DNA of 64,000 nucleotides from Phallusia mammillata (lineage: Eukaryota > Chordata > Ascidiacea > Phlebobranchia > Ascidiidae): positions 48,494-112,493 of the forward strand of contig QLIY01000526.1 in assembly GCA_003260075.1 (NCBI GenBank). The letters are read 5' to 3'. Below are positions 11,461 through 24,722 of this stretch, in pieces; the first letter of the stretch is position 1; the number at the start of each line of letters is the position of its first letter. Position numbers and translations under genes: made by a program. Under the pieces are notes generated by a model. The model did no database searches and was not told the origin of the DNA. It saw only the letters and a list, made by a program, of their open reading frames with translations.

Positions 11461-14400
11461 ATGATCAGCTTTGACACGATATTGGAAAGAATTGGTGGAA
11501 TTGGGCTTAGTCAGTTCCTAGTTTGTTTATTTCTTAGTTATCAGAGCACTTCCGGTGGGTTTCACTCTGTGGCTACTGTCTTTACAGCGTACCAGTCAGA
11601 TTACAGGTGCAGTACATGCCTTTTGGTCAGTTATGGAATAGACTGAGATGCTTTATAACTTACAGTTGGTAAAGAATGCCATAAAATGTTGTGCACATTA
11701 CGTGAAACGAATTTGCAACATAACAATATTGCACTTAACCAAATTGATCGGGTTGTGTACTATAATGTTTTAACCCTAAATTAGCACTAATTTGTCATTC
11801 AAAATAAGACAGTTTGCACGAATGTTATCGATGTTTATAATTTATACAATGAGTTCTTGGACATTTGGAATTGATCATATATTTACGTTTTTCAAATTTG
11901 CAGATGTAAAGTTCCACCGATAGACAATGGAACGGTTTATCCGAATCTAACCAAATCCGATATACTTAACTTCCCCCCCCCCTTATAATTTATACAATGA
12001 GTTCTTGGACATTTGGAATTGATCATATATATTTACGTTTCCCAAATTTGCAGATGTAAAGTTCCACCGATAGACAATGCAACGGTTTATCCGAATCTAA
12101 CCAAATCCGATATACTTAACTACACAACACCTTATGACGAATCATACCAGTATTGTTACAAGTAAGTCTTTGCTAAAGAGACTCCATGTGTGATATCTCG
12201 TAACACACGGCTTTTCAGATATGGATATAATTACACAACATGTGATGGAACTCTTTCCTGTGTAAACCAATCAGCCAAATCTATCCAATGCGACCAAGGT
12301 TATTGGTACGACAGAAGTTTGTTTACGGAAACAGTTATCTCAGAGGTAACATAGCAACATGTCCCTTCCTTGGTCTATATTGTAATGCTTTTTGCGTTTC
12401 AGTTTGATCTTGTATGTCATCGAAGTTACCTTCTTCCCCTCTCTACATCAATGTATTATGTGGGTATATTGGTTGGCTCGTTGTTGCTTGGAAATCTTGC
12501 TGACAGGTTAGCAAATTGGTTCCCAACCTTTTTTGACGAATTCCTCCCTTAACAATTCAAAACAATTCATTTCTCCATAATATACTACATAGTAGATGGC
12601 AAACCATATAAAGGCCCCCCCCCCCTCGTTGTTGCTTGGAAATCTTGCTGACAGGTTAGCAAATTGGTTCCCTATCTTTTTCGACGAATTCCTCCCTTAA
12701 CAATTCAAAACAATTCATTTCTCCCTAATATACTACATAGTAGATGGCAAACCATACAAAGATGGTTTTAAATCAGAGTTTTCATTAACATAACAAGTCA
12801 TATTTCCAAAGCTTAAGTGCCCCCACTTTAGGGTTATTCCTCCCATGTTGGGAACGATGGGGTTAGTAGATAACAAATCGTCGGTCAAGACGGTAAAATG
12901 TGTAAATGTATCACGTTTAATTTAAACACCAATAAAAATGAGGTACTTGACACACACTTTATTGTTCTGATTTATATTTTATTTTGCAGATACGGACGCA
13001 AACCCACCTTCATTGTCACAACTGCTCTTTCAATTGCCTCCTATTTTGCATGCGCCTTCAGCAACTCGGCGGAAATGTATTCGGCGGTTCGATTTTTTCT
13101 AGCTGCTTTTAGAAATGGATCAAGCATTACCACTTTCGTGTACAGTAAGTCAATGTTACATGATTTTTAGGCCTTGGAGAGGAAATACATTTACTGGTCC
13201 CACATTCAAACACTCATCATGATTTAATTGTCCTTTGTTTGTAACTTATGAAAAGAGGGAACCAAAATCCTATACTGGGCAACTACATCAACAGTTTTAA
13301 GCTTCATAGAAATAGAAAAAGTTTACACGTGGTAGCTATTACAGTTTTAATATTCATGGGACTCTTATGAGTGCTGGTGCAGCGGACCGGCTGCACGCTA
13401 TTCTCATGGGATCTGCATAACTTTACTGCTATTTATAAATATCCTACTTGAAGGTTATATATCCAAAAGTCCGGACGGGTTGTTACATCTTTGATTTACC
13501 TATGATAGCTGGGCAGGTTTTACCAAAAAATTGTGCAGCAGAATCATTTTGACATAAAAAACTGGTGCAATGTTAGTTTATCTCATATTCCGTTTAAATG
13601 CATGATAATTTACATCCACAACCTAATCGTTGAGTAATAATCTGAGCAGTGAGATAAAATGGAAATTTGTTATGCGATCAACAAGAATCGTTTATATTTA
13701 ATTTTTTTCAGTCTATGTTTATATGCTGCCCAAAATGCTTCATTAAACTGATAACATGTGTAGCACAAACTCGGCCACAAGCAGAAACTAATAAATTTTG
13801 TTAAACCACTTTTTCGCTACAAAAACACTTTTTGAGATGCACTTTTTATTCCCTTTTTTTGAAAAGGCTTGGCTTCAAACGCTAACCATTTTAACTAAAC
13901 TACTAACTTACCCCCCCCCCCCCCCCGCATACTACTGGAGAGACTGGCGTGAGATCATGGTAATTTTTACAATATGAGATAGATTGCATGTACATTTGAC
14001 TAACTTGTAAACAATATCAACTTTCTATAGTTTGTGCTCTCAATTCTGTCTATTCCACTTCTTGTGATTTCAATTGTTATCCCTGAATCTCCCAGGTGGC
14101 TCCCCCCCCCCCGCATACTACTGGAGAGACTGGCGTGAGATCATGGTAATTTTTACAATACGAGACGGATTGTACACCATCTAACAACAGTAATTTTATT
14201 TATTAGTTCGTGCTCTCAATTCTGTCTATTCCACTTCTTTTGATTTCAATTGTTATCCCTGAATCTCCCAGGTGGCTTTTTGCAATGGAAAAAGAAAAGA
14301 AAGGAATAAAGGTAAAAGTTTGGGTGTTTCACATATTTGAATTATTTGTCACAAACACTAGTATTTTTGCCTCCAATCAGTATTCTTTGTTCTTTTTGCG

Positions 14401-16360
14401 TCTCTGAATTATTACAGTATTTTGATGAATTTCGCGTAAACCTCAAAAACCAAAAAATATACAAGAACCCTAATTAAGTAGTAGTAAACCTAAAAAAACA
14501 GGCATTTTTTTTCTAACGCCCGCTCAACATACTAAAATACCAGAGATTATAGAAATCCTATAAGCGTAAAACATAGGAACGTTTAAAAATGTTGTGTTAT
14601 CGTGACTACATGTATCAACTATGTTGTGTTTCGTTTATTCTTAAAATTCTAGACTGCTCCCCCCCCCCCGTTTAAAAATGTTGTGTTATCGTGACTACAT
14701 GTATCAACTATATTGTGTTTCGTTTATTCTTAAAATTCTAGACTGCGGTGCCATGCTTAGTACAAAGTCATCTGTCTTTTAGGTAACAAATATTTACGCA
14801 AGGTTGAACGGTGTAAAGTTAACTGAGGAAGATTGGAACGAAGCAAGAAAAGCTGGAGAGAAACAATTGGTGAAGTCAAATATGTCATTTGTAGTTGTAC
14901 ATCACATCACAAAATAATAATTGTTTAATAAAATAATAAAACCACAGGAAGAAAACGCTCAGCAGGTTCCCGAAAAAACTTATTCGTTTTTGGATCTCTT
15001 TAAAACTCCATTGATGCGCCTAATAACTTTAAAAGTCATGTTCAATTGGTGGGTTTAGAATTTTATGTTAGTTTACTAATCACTATCTGTTGTAAAGATG
15101 TTTATTTTTAATAGGTTTGTAAACAGTTTCGTTTACTTCGGCATCTCATTGAACGCTGGAGCGTTAGCAGGAGACATTTTTGTAAACAACACTCTCAGTA
15201 AGTTGCCATAGTTTTGGGAAAAAACCCCCCCCCCCTAATCACTATCTGTTGTAAAGATGTTTATTTTTAATAGGTTTGTAAACGATTTCGTTTACTACGG
15301 CATCGCATTGAACGCCGGGTCGTTGGCAGGAGACATTTTTGTAAACAACACACTTAGTAAGTTAGCCTAATCAAATCTTAAAAAGCAATTCTTGAAATGT
15401 AATAATCCGATAGATGGCGTGTTCGAACTTGCATCTTATGTATTTTGTTGGCTGACATTGGATCGAATTGGAAGGAGACTTCTTCTTTCTGGGATGTACT
15501 TTGTTTCAGGAGTAGGGCTTCTTGCAAGCGTGGTAGTGAACCAATATGCCGGGGACAATCAGTGTAAGTTTGTCTTCCTAGGATTTAAAAAAAATAGAAA
15601 ATAGAAAACGTGTAGACAATGAAACTTTAACTGAAACAGACAATCTTGCATATGTTTTCTATTTTTTGCAGCACTGATAACACTAGGTGTCGTGTTTGCA
15701 TTCATAGCCAAATTTGGGATTTCTGGGTCGTATGGAATCATCTACCAAGTGACAAATGAACTTTATCCAACCGTTATAAGGTGAACAACTTAGGCGAGCA
15801 ATTAGCCTAAAATTACGTCATTGACATTTTTAGGAGCACTGGTATGGCAATCGGCTGTCTAGCTACTCCTATTGGGGGAATAACCGCTCCTTACGTCATA
15901 TCGTTGCAAAACATGATCACGTGGTTACCAAACGTCATATTTGGTGTATTAGGTGAGATTTAGTACCAACATGTCCAAGAGTTTTAGTGTCAGTAAAAAT
16001 AGGTTATATTTGTGATGGTTATCCTTTATTCAAGCTTTGATTGCTGGAGTAATAGCTCTTAGCGTTCCGGAAACGAAGGGAAAACCTATAATGGAAACAA
16101 TTGAGCAGGCTGAGATATTCTACAAGACAGGAGAAGTTGTAAAATTAAATAAACTCTCCAGTAATCCTTAGTAAGTGGTATTTTTGTTTCTAAATAAATC
16201 GTATTTCATTTTAGAGTGTTTTTCGTTTAAGTGGCGTTTTTTTTGCAAACTGATTTAGCTTTATATTAACAGTAAAGAAAATGAAATGGAATTGGATTTC
16301 GCCGTTTTTGACAACGCTGGTTTTGAGCAAGAACAAACTGAAACAGGCGTTCAATTTTGA
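11461..16360 (+). CDS. SLC22-type transporter C (exon 6 partly lost)
   Basis: Exons: 11461-11606, 12054-12161, 12219-12345, 12403-12506, 12990-13144, [6: only the end, 13927-13959], 14207-14311, 14783-14869, 14948-15048, 15115-15197, 15414-15563, 15672-15780, 15834-15952, 16035-16170, 16273-16360. It starts MISFDTILERIGGIG and ends TETGVQF. Markers are YGYNYTTCDGTLSCVNQSA, YGRKP, PESPRWLFAMEKEK and ELYPTVIR. The first three quarters of exon 6 are missing where 16 C (13911-13926) break the sequence. Truncated or second copies of exon 2 (11904), exon 4 (12629), exon 6 end (14113), exon 7 (14031) and exon 10 (15274-15356) all sit next to C runs. The tail has one KENE module. Exon 14 uses an AAG acceptor, as in D and F. 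The gene is probably whole in the animal. Confidence 0.8.
13145..13910. other. Gene C intron 5 (incomplete)
   Basis: This is a long intron before the C run at 13911. No coding sequence, RNA gene or clear element is seen. The real intron is longer, since exon 6 sequence is missing at its right edge. Confidence 0.5.
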
Positions 16361-17419
16361 TGTGGCTGTCATCATTTCGGAATTTGTTGACAAACGTTTT
16401 CACAATTTGTCTTTCATGCCTTCGACCTAACTTATAATTTCCTGTCGACAAAAATCCACATGGACAAGCAGAGAAAAGAAATTTTTCAGATAGTTTCTAA
16501 AAACTCTTAACTTATCCAAAACTTTAATGATTCTTATGGTAACATTTTCTTCGGATATAAAACGACTCAACATGCAATTTATACACTTAATTTACCACCC
16601 CTCCTCATTTATGTCATTCATGTAGGCTAAAACAAAATAATGTCATGGCATATATTATCCCATCTCATACTGTTTTGCTGCAAAAGCATTTGCCACAGAA
16701 GCATACAGACAAGCATTCATATTCCTGCAAAATTTAAAATATATTTCTACTATGATTTGACTACAGCTTGTGATTGAGAAATTCTGTAGAATATTAAGTA
16801 ATAAACAAAATAATAAATGTTAATAAATCCCAAAAAACGTGTTTAGCATTGGAGCTTAATTGTCATATTAAAGTGGCTCTATGTTGCTAAGAGTATGAGA
16901 ATCATTGCGAAATTTTATTTTGTTGTATTTTAAGCAAACAGATTCCGATGCCCTCATTTTTGTCGACTTGTATATTTAAAAAGAAGTTAAACATAAAGCC
17001 ATGACTGCTGCAAAATATCAGTCTTGTTCAAATTATACCACTTCGTGGTGTTTTTGGGAATCAATGCTACGGAAATAACATCCCAAATGGACGCAAAAAG
17101 CGACTGGCTTTATTGTTTAAACGTTTCGGCAAAAAGCTATGCCAATCACCTCGCATACTAATAAACTGCATTTTTGATTCAAGGAAATTCGCTGACAAAT
17201 CAAGTTTTATAACAACTGCACCTGTCGCCATTCTAGTCCACGGAATGCAAACATTTACCATGTTAAACCCGAATAAGTACACATTGTAATGCACGCACAT
17301 GCAATGAATGTACAGACACGTTAATATTTGTCAAGTCATTACAAATAGTATACTCACCGATCAGCTGCAAAAGAATCTCGTATTGTCAGTTCAACTGGAA
17401 TTTTGCAAGTTGTTGAAAA
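16361..17419. other. Intergenic C-D
   Basis: AT-rich and without recognisable genes or elements, apart from the conserved upstream block of gene D at 17319-17342. Confidence 0.6.
17319..17342 (+). promoter_or_regulatory. Conserved upstream block of gene D
   Basis: It reads cgttaatatttgtcaagtca and ends about 80 bases before the ATG. It aligns with the blocks before C, E and F and shares the order TTAATRTTTGTCAAGT with E. No TATA box is obvious between it and the ATG. Confidence 0.5.
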
Positions 17420-20400
17420 ATGATCCATTTTGACACGATTTTGGCAAAAATTGGTGGAATTGGAGTTTGTCAGTATCTGGTTTGCTTATTTCTTAGTTAT
17501 AATTCACTAGCCGGCGGATTTCACGCACTGGTCACAGTCTTTATAGCTTACGAGCCAGACTACAGGTACAGCATCCATATTAGTAATTTTTTTTAGCTAT
17601 TTCGAAAAAAGCGCAGAATACGTTTGAACTAATATACACACACACACATATATATATATATATATTACTTTTTGCAATATAAAACCATCAAGCCAATAAA
17701 TGACGAGTAAGCTACAGACAGTGTTGACGGTTTGGACCTTTCAGCCTATTACAAACTGGGGTGCATTTAGATGGCTACGCTAGCCAATAATGTCTTGTCA
17801 ACATCTGCACTGATGTGATCTTATAGATCGAAACAGTGTGCATTGTCTGCAACCTATTTGCAATATGGTTTAACAATTTTGCAACAAGGCAACTAAAGCA
17901 AAAGTAAATCAACAAAAAACATTATTTAACGTTTTTCACAGATTATATTGCGCAAGTCATAGTAAGAGCAATCTTTAACTTACAGTATATTAATATTTCT
18001 TTTACGTTTTTATAACATCGCAGATTAATAGTTGATAGGTTCGTACACTGCATGTAAAGAGAAAAAGTCAATACATAAAACCAGTTTAAACTTAATGACA
18101 TTTAAGTCACATAGTAATGTATTTTCTGTTTGTTTTTTGCTACACATGTTGTACTTTATTGTTGACTTGATATTCGTGGATTTGCAGATGTCAAGTTCCA
18201 CCGATTGACAATACAACGGTTTATCCGAATCTAACCGAATCTGACATACTTAACTACACAACACCTTATGACGAATCATACCAGTATTGTTACAAGTAAG
18301 TGAAAATTCTCAAGCATAAAAAACTGCCTATTGTTTTTTCAGGTATCACAAAACGATATGCATTTCAGATACGGGTATGATTACACCACATGCGATGGAA
18401 CTCTTTCCTGTGTAAACCAATCAGCCAAAGCGATCGAATGCGATCAAGGTTATTGGTACGACAGAAGCCTGTTTACGGAAACTGTTATCACAGAGGTGAA
18501 TTTTTCATACTTTCTGAAATACTTTTACCTACAGGTATTTGTGTATTCTACTTTTCAGTTTAATCTCGTTTGTGATCGAAGTTATCTTATTCCGCTCTCC
18601 ACCTCTATGTATTATGTAGGGATGCTTGTCGGTTCATTCTTGTTTGGAAATGTTGCTGACAGGTTGGTACACAACAAATCCCTTTTAAAAATGAGCAATA
18701 AAAGATTCGACGTGAATAAAAGAGTGCTGTTTTAACTTAACAGCATCGGAGCAACAGGCAACATAGATCACCGATAGTGTAATTAAATAACTTAGAATGA
18801 AAAATAATGCCATTAGAGCGAAATATATATATTCCAAGATATTCATCGACTGATTTCATGACGAGAAACATATTTTCCATTCTTAGTGGTTTAGAATAAA
18901 ATTTAAACTAACACCCCATTTTATGCATTGCTTTAATGGGTGAGAGCTTTTGATCAAGTTTTTCATATATTTTTGGTAGATACGGTCGAAAACCTACACT
19001 GGTTTTGGCAACTGCTTTGGCAATTGGTTCATATTTTGCATGTGCCTTCAGTGTGTCGGCTGAAATGTACTCAGCAGTTCGAGTTTTTATTGCTACTTTT
19101 CGTTATGGAGCAACCATTGCCACATACGTGTACAGTAAGTCCATAGGTTTACCGCTGTCTCTCAAACAAACCAAAGTTAAACACCAATGTTTGCTTGACA
19201 CCAATGGTCAAATATTGTTCTACCCCAACCCTATGTTAGGGGTTTCGTGTGTTTGATTTCCCTTGTACGTCAATGCTTTGCTAATTTTTAAACCATTATT
19301 TTGACAAAGGTTGCGTTTGTTTGCATGGAAAACAATTCCCTTTCCACAGTTTTTTTTCTAGCCTATACACGTTGGTAAAAAATCACGACTTACAGTACCT
19401 CAAAAACTAGGTTAGACCAGGACATTGGTCTTAAATCTGTATTGGCGGTCATAGACTTTTTTTCACAAGCCGAAGTTGGATTATTTTAGTTCTTTCATTG
19501 TCAAATCTGTTGCACACGTTGTAATTTCGTAAGATACACAATTCATACTGTGTCCGCACTCTGATTTGTGATTTAAAATTAGAAATACATATTTCGTCGG
19601 ACTTGTATTTGGACTTGACTTTGGATTAAGACTTGTGCAATATATTTGGACTCGAACTATGTATTCAAGTCCAATGCCCTGGTTTATGCCCAAAATCACA
19701 AAATACATGATTATTAAACTCTTAAATCACTTTTAGTCATGGAAATTACTGGAGCGAAATACAGGACCATGTTCGGAATGCTTTATCAAATCTTCTACAC
19801 GTTTGGATTCATGATACTTTCGGGTTTTGCTTACGTCTGGAGGGACTGGCATGAACTCATGGTGAGTTTGAAGAACGTTGGGTTCACCCTTACCCCTCAC
19901 TTGGGTCAAACCTTACCCTCTCAGTTGGGCTTAACCTTACCCCCTTAGTGGGGTTACCCTAACGGTTTTGGTAACCCATCAGTTTGGTCCACTCTACCCA
20001 TCACTTGGGTTTACAATGAGGTTTTTGGCTTGTGCTTTCGGATTTGGATCAGTTTCGAACGCCAAATTCAGGCCCACTTATAACTCTAGTGTGCATGGTC
20101 ACTGCATGCGCACATAATGCTTTTTGAAAATATCTTTGAAGTACTCAGGGAGCATGAGCGTTTGTCACAAAGAGCTTGAATATATACAAGACATGTGAAA
20201 AATGTTTATTTATTTTTTTGTTTAGTTTGTAGTCTCGATTCTGTCTATACCAGTTCTGATTGTGGCAATTATCGTCCCTGAATCTCCACGATGGCTCTTC
20301 GCAATGGAAAGAGATAAGGAAGGAATAAGGGTAAACGTTTTGTATTTTTAACTATCTTTCTTTACACCAAGATAAGTTTATGCGGAAAAATATTCGTTGC

Positions 20401-22476
20401 CCATTTTAAGATTGCAGTTAGGGCATATTTTTTTCTACGAGGTTTCATCAGTGCGGTTCGTACAGGTTAATGTAGCCTAATTACATCACACCAGTTTGTT
20501 GAGAGTTACAGGCTGAAAGGTCATACCCACCAACAAACTGAAATTACATAATGATAATACACTATCCCAAACCGTCAATGTCCCAATTGCCACCAGTTGC
20601 CGTGATCTTATAGGTGCGCACTGTCTGTAAATTATTTTAAGGTAATGGCTCTATAATTTACATTTCAAATTGTTCATTAGAACGCTTAACTTAATCCTAA
20701 GGATATTTGGGTACACAGGTGCTGGAATAGTCACTATAGTTGTCTTCACGTGTTTAAGTCCAAGTTGCGTAAGTCAAATTTAGGTACAGAAAAATGCTTA
20801 TTGGAATCTGTGTTTCAGGTGTGCAATATATACGCAAGATTGAACGGTGTAAAGTTAACAGAGGAAGATTGGGACGAAGCAAGAAAAGCTGGAGAGGAAA
20901 AATTGGTTAAGTCTTAAATAGGTTAACTTATTTTAGATTATATTTCCAACACCATAAATTTCATTACAGAAAGAAATTTCTCAAGAAAATGCAGCAAGAA
21001 AGTATTCATTCCTGGATCTCTTTAAAACTCCACGAATGCGTTTGATAACATTTAATGTCATGTTTAATTGGTGAGGTTTAACAAAAAGTTGCATTAGAAA
21101 TAAGAACATAATACCGTACTGCATTTCGTTTTGAAGGTTTGTCAACAGTTTTGTGTACTATGGAATCTCATTAAACGCCGGATCATTGGCTGGAGACATC
21201 TTTGTGAACAATACTCTAAGTCGGTTACTTTTTACGTGTTGTTGAAATTTTACTTTACAATTGTATTTCCGGTAGATGGCGTCTTCGAGTTTGCATCTTA
21301 TGTATTTTGTTGGTTGACATTGGATCGAATTGGAAGGAGACTTCTTCTTTCAATAATGGTGCTTGTGTCAGGAGTAGGACTTCTTGCAAGTGTGATAGTG
21401 AACGAATATGCCGGCGAGAATCAGTGTAAATATGTTTGTTTTTCGAAAGTCGTTTATTATCAATCTTGGATATGTTTTCTATTTTCAGCGTTGATTACAC
21501 TAGGTGTCGTGTTTGCGTTTATAGCCAAATTTGGAATCTCCGGATCATTTGCAATCATATATCAAGTGACAAATGAACTTTATCCTACTGTAATAAGGTT
21601 AGTAGTTTATTTCTTTGGGATATGGTATATTCTAAATGAACCCTGGATAATTGTAAAGTTTTATTTTTAGGAGCACTGGTATGGGAAACGGTTCTGTAGC
21701 TTCTCGAGTTGGGGGAATAATCGCCCCTTATGTCATATCGCTACAAAACACAATCTCGTGGTTACCCAACGTCATATTTGGAGTTTTTGGTAAGGTTTTT
21801 CCCCTTTACACTTTTTGTCATGTCAGTTTTGATCTTTACCGCCTTACCAGTTAATTTATCATTGTGCTCAATTGTGGTTGTATTATAATTCAAGTAACTC
21901 TATTTTCAAGCTATTGTTGCGGGAATTTTGGCTCTTACCTTTCCGGAAACCAATGGAAAACCTATCATGGAAACAATCGAGCAGGCTGAGATATTTTACA
22001 AGACAGGGGAAATCATTGATTTAAGCGAACTCGCCAACAATGCTAAGTATGTAGATTTTATTGTCACTAAAAATTGTGTCATATGCATGTTATGATTATT
22101 TTGTAAACTGGTTTGTTATAAATTTGTTTTGCGTTCATTTGATAGGAAAGAAAATGAATCACAAATGAACTCTGTAACTGGGTTTACATCAGAAAGTCGA
22201 TTTGTTGATTTAAACAAATTTTCATCTAATGCATTGTAAGTATATTTTAACTTAATCAAAAACATAACTGAAACATTACCATTTTTCGTAACTTCATTTT
22301 GAATTTTTGGTTCTCCTTCATAATATATTTTTTGTGGTTGGCTTTACAAAGTGTTGACACGCAGCACAAATTAGTTTTGTTTTCACAGAAAAGAAAAAGA
22401 ATTGCCAATGGACTCTATCGGTTGTGTCAACGAGAGTTTTGACCAACAAGAAACTGTTACAAGCGTTCAGTTTTAA
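17420..22476 (+). CDS. SLC22-type transporter D (complete, 610 aa)
   Basis: Sixteen exons: 17420-17565, 18188-18295, 18369-18495, 18559-18662, 18980-19134, 19737-19861, 20226-20330, 20819-20905, 20970-21070, 21137-21219, 21276-21425, 21489-21597, 21671-21789, 21911-22046, 22146-22235, 22389-22476; 1833 nt, in frame throughout. The predicted protein is a 12-helix plasma-membrane carrier for organic ions. It has helix 1 near residues 10-35, a large extracellular loop (36-125) with N-glycosylation sites (NYT, NQS) and conserved cysteines, the MFS motif GNVADRYGRKP (156-166), PESPRWL (273-279) before the central cytosolic loop, and ELYPTVIR. The cytosolic tail has two related KE(N/K)E modules from exons 14-16 and ends VTSVQF. 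It is longer than the usual ~550 residues because of that tail. The stop overlaps an AATAAA at 22475-22480. No C run interrupts it, so it is the reference copy of the cluster. Substrate unknown. Confidence 0.93.
17635..17667. repeat. (AC)n(AT)n microsatellite
   Basis: A short run of alternating ac followed by alternating at, in intron 1 of gene D. Confidence 0.9.
19418..19681. mobile_element. Inverted-repeat element in gene D intron 5
   Basis: Left end CAGGACATTGGTCTTA and right end AAGTCCAATGCCCTG are imperfect inverted repeats. The flanking octamers (ggttagac and gtttatgc) agree at only 5 of 8 positions, so the target duplication is decayed or absent. A hAT-like MITE is likely but not certain. 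Confidence 0.5.
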
Positions 22477-23658
22477 TAAACTAGATGTTATAGCGTGTAG
22501 GTTTTAGCAACACAATGTACAAAATGTTGAATGAGGAAAATAACGACCAAATAGACGTAAAAGGCGACATGCTTTATTGATCGTTTCAAATTATCTTTTT
22601 TTTTGTTAGAACATTTTTTTGATTCGTATTTAAAAAATAAATAAATACACATGTCTATTGACGACCAAAATTGACGTAAAAAGTGACATACTTTATTATA
22701 CACATGTTTAGGCAAATGGTCATGCCAATACACCTTAATTTTGATTATTAATGTTATATTGAAATTAATTCCTGTGTTTAGAAAATCATTGTTTTAATCA
22801 TTTGATTACTTGTTCATGTCTCTTCTTTTGTCATGGTCGATGAAATGTGCCTACAGACGGCAAAGTGCCTTTTTTGTATTTCGCACCAAGATTGTACCTC
22901 ACAAAATTTTGCGCCGTAAGGAAAACTTTTGCGCAAGAACTTCGTTGTAATTACAAAGCGGAGTCCCCAAGGCCCGACAACCGTGTGATTGTTATCCAAC
23001 TCTGTCTTGTAATGCACAGGAAACTTAGTTGCTGACACACTTGATATGTTAAGTGAGGAATTAGGCGGGAAAGGTTGGGAACGACAGGGCTAAATGTCAT
23101 TTATTATAATAAACTAATTCTTTCTTTCAATCTTTAAGTTTGTGCTGCGCGACCTATGAAGGTATTACTGGTTGCTGTAGATATTGCAAGTGTGGCAGTC
23201 AGCAAACGTGCCGGAAACAATTAACGGAAGTTTCATCGGCTTTTGCCTATTTGCTTAAACCAGCAATCATGTACTCTACTTATCCTAATAAGATATGTGA
23301 AACAGTTTGAAACTTCAGGGTTATTTGAAGTCGTTCAGCAGCCGAAAAACGATATATTTTACCAGCTAATAAATAGTGTTTTTTCGATAGGTAAGAAATG
23401 ATCGTATTGTTTCGAGTAGTGTACATTGTTAATGAAACAAAACCGCTGTGCATTCTTATCAGCCCTGCAAACATTTACCATGTTACAACCTATGTGAGCA
23501 AACAAGTTAATGCACTCACATGTAATTGCGTACGGCGTGTTAATGTTTGTCAAGTTGCTGCGAAAAAATACCACAAAGAAGTCCTCAGACCAGTCGCAGA
23601 TCTATTCAAACCTGTTCTGCTCAATACAACTACTTTGGCTGTATGTTAATGCTCTAAA
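22477..23658. other. Intergenic D-E
   Basis: No gene recognised. From 22526 on, this stretch recurs at 31674 (see the 31674-33522 entry). It includes the conserved upstream block of gene E at 23537-23562. Confidence 0.6.
23537..23562 (+). promoter_or_regulatory. Conserved upstream block of gene E
   Basis: gtgttaatgtttgtcaagtt followed by gctgcg, about 100 bases before the ATG. The sequence from here to the ATG aligns with the same interval before gene F, including an (g/a)TATTYAAAC-like motif near 23608 that could be a weak TATA box. It is present again at 32685-32710. Confidence 0.5.
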
Positions 23659-24461
23659 ATGATTAGTTTCGATTCGATTTTGGCAAAAATAGGTGGGATT
23701 GGGCTATGTCAGTTTTTGGTCTGTGGATTGCTAAGTAGTCACAACTTTGTAGGCGGTTTTCATACTCTTGCGACCGTCTTTATAGCGTACGAACCAGACT
23801 ACAGGTACAGTGTTTTTGTTATCAGTGGGTGCTTTAGTACATCAAGGTGCGGCCTTTGGTCTCATCATCCTAATTGTCAGTTAATACACCCGAGGAATTT
23901 ACTATTTTTTTTAAAGCAAGAAAAAAAATGCCCCCCCCCCTAGTACATCAAGGTGCGGCCTTTGGTCTCATCATCCTAATTGTCAGTTCATACACCCGAG
24001 GAATTACTTTTTTTAAGCCAGAAAAAAAATGCTAATGTTGGATTTTTAACTTTCTTTTGTAGTTTACATATTCTAAAATTGCAGATGCCAAGTTCCACCG
24101 ATAGACAATTCAACGGTTTATCCGAATCTTACCGAATCCGACATACTTAACTACACAACACCTTATGATGGATCATACCAGTATTGCTACAAGTAAGTGA
24201 GCATGCACAACATAGAAGTCGACTATGAAACAACCAACAATTTTTTCGGCGACAGAATTTGTCTTAAAGACACAAATGTTGTATTTCTTGAACTTATATG
24301 CTATAGCTTTGGAAACTTGTCCTTATTCATATAGATACGGATATGATTACAACACATGCGATGGGACTCTTTCCTGTGCAAACCAATCAGCCAACTCTAT
24401 CCAATGCGACCAAGGTTATTGGTACGACAGAAGTATATTTACGGAAACTGTTATCACAGAG
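23659..24461 (+). CDS. Redundant 5' copy of gene E (exons 1-3)
   Basis: Exons 23659-23804, 24085-24192 and 24335-24461 equal 32807-32952, 33134-33241 and 33384-33510. The copy stops at a ten-C run (24473-24482), after which the sequence switches to the middle of an intron of gene F. As printed, this gives an impossible transcript with two exon 3 copies (24335 and 24723). The true continuation of these exons is at 33576. Confidence 0.85.
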
Positions 24462-24722
24462 GTAAAATTCCTCCCCCCCCCCAATAGCCAAATGGTTACC
24501 ATTACAGCCCATAATATGTGTACACTGGAATGCCCAAGGGAGTAATTTACTGGTTTACAAATAAGGCAATTTAGTGCATAGCGGAAGATCTCTGCTTGAC
24601 ACGTGGACAGGCGTTTTACTATGCAGAGAACTATATGTTTTCATTGGTTTCCCGGATTTTTTCTGATTGGTACTTAAAAGCACAATTTAAAGGTGGTTTA
24701 AGCGGACAAGTATGGTTTGCAG

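Noticed and set aside
13361-13392. Another copy of the CAGTGGTGGGATT MITE
   Set aside because: Only a short accggctgcac-like resemblance without termini.
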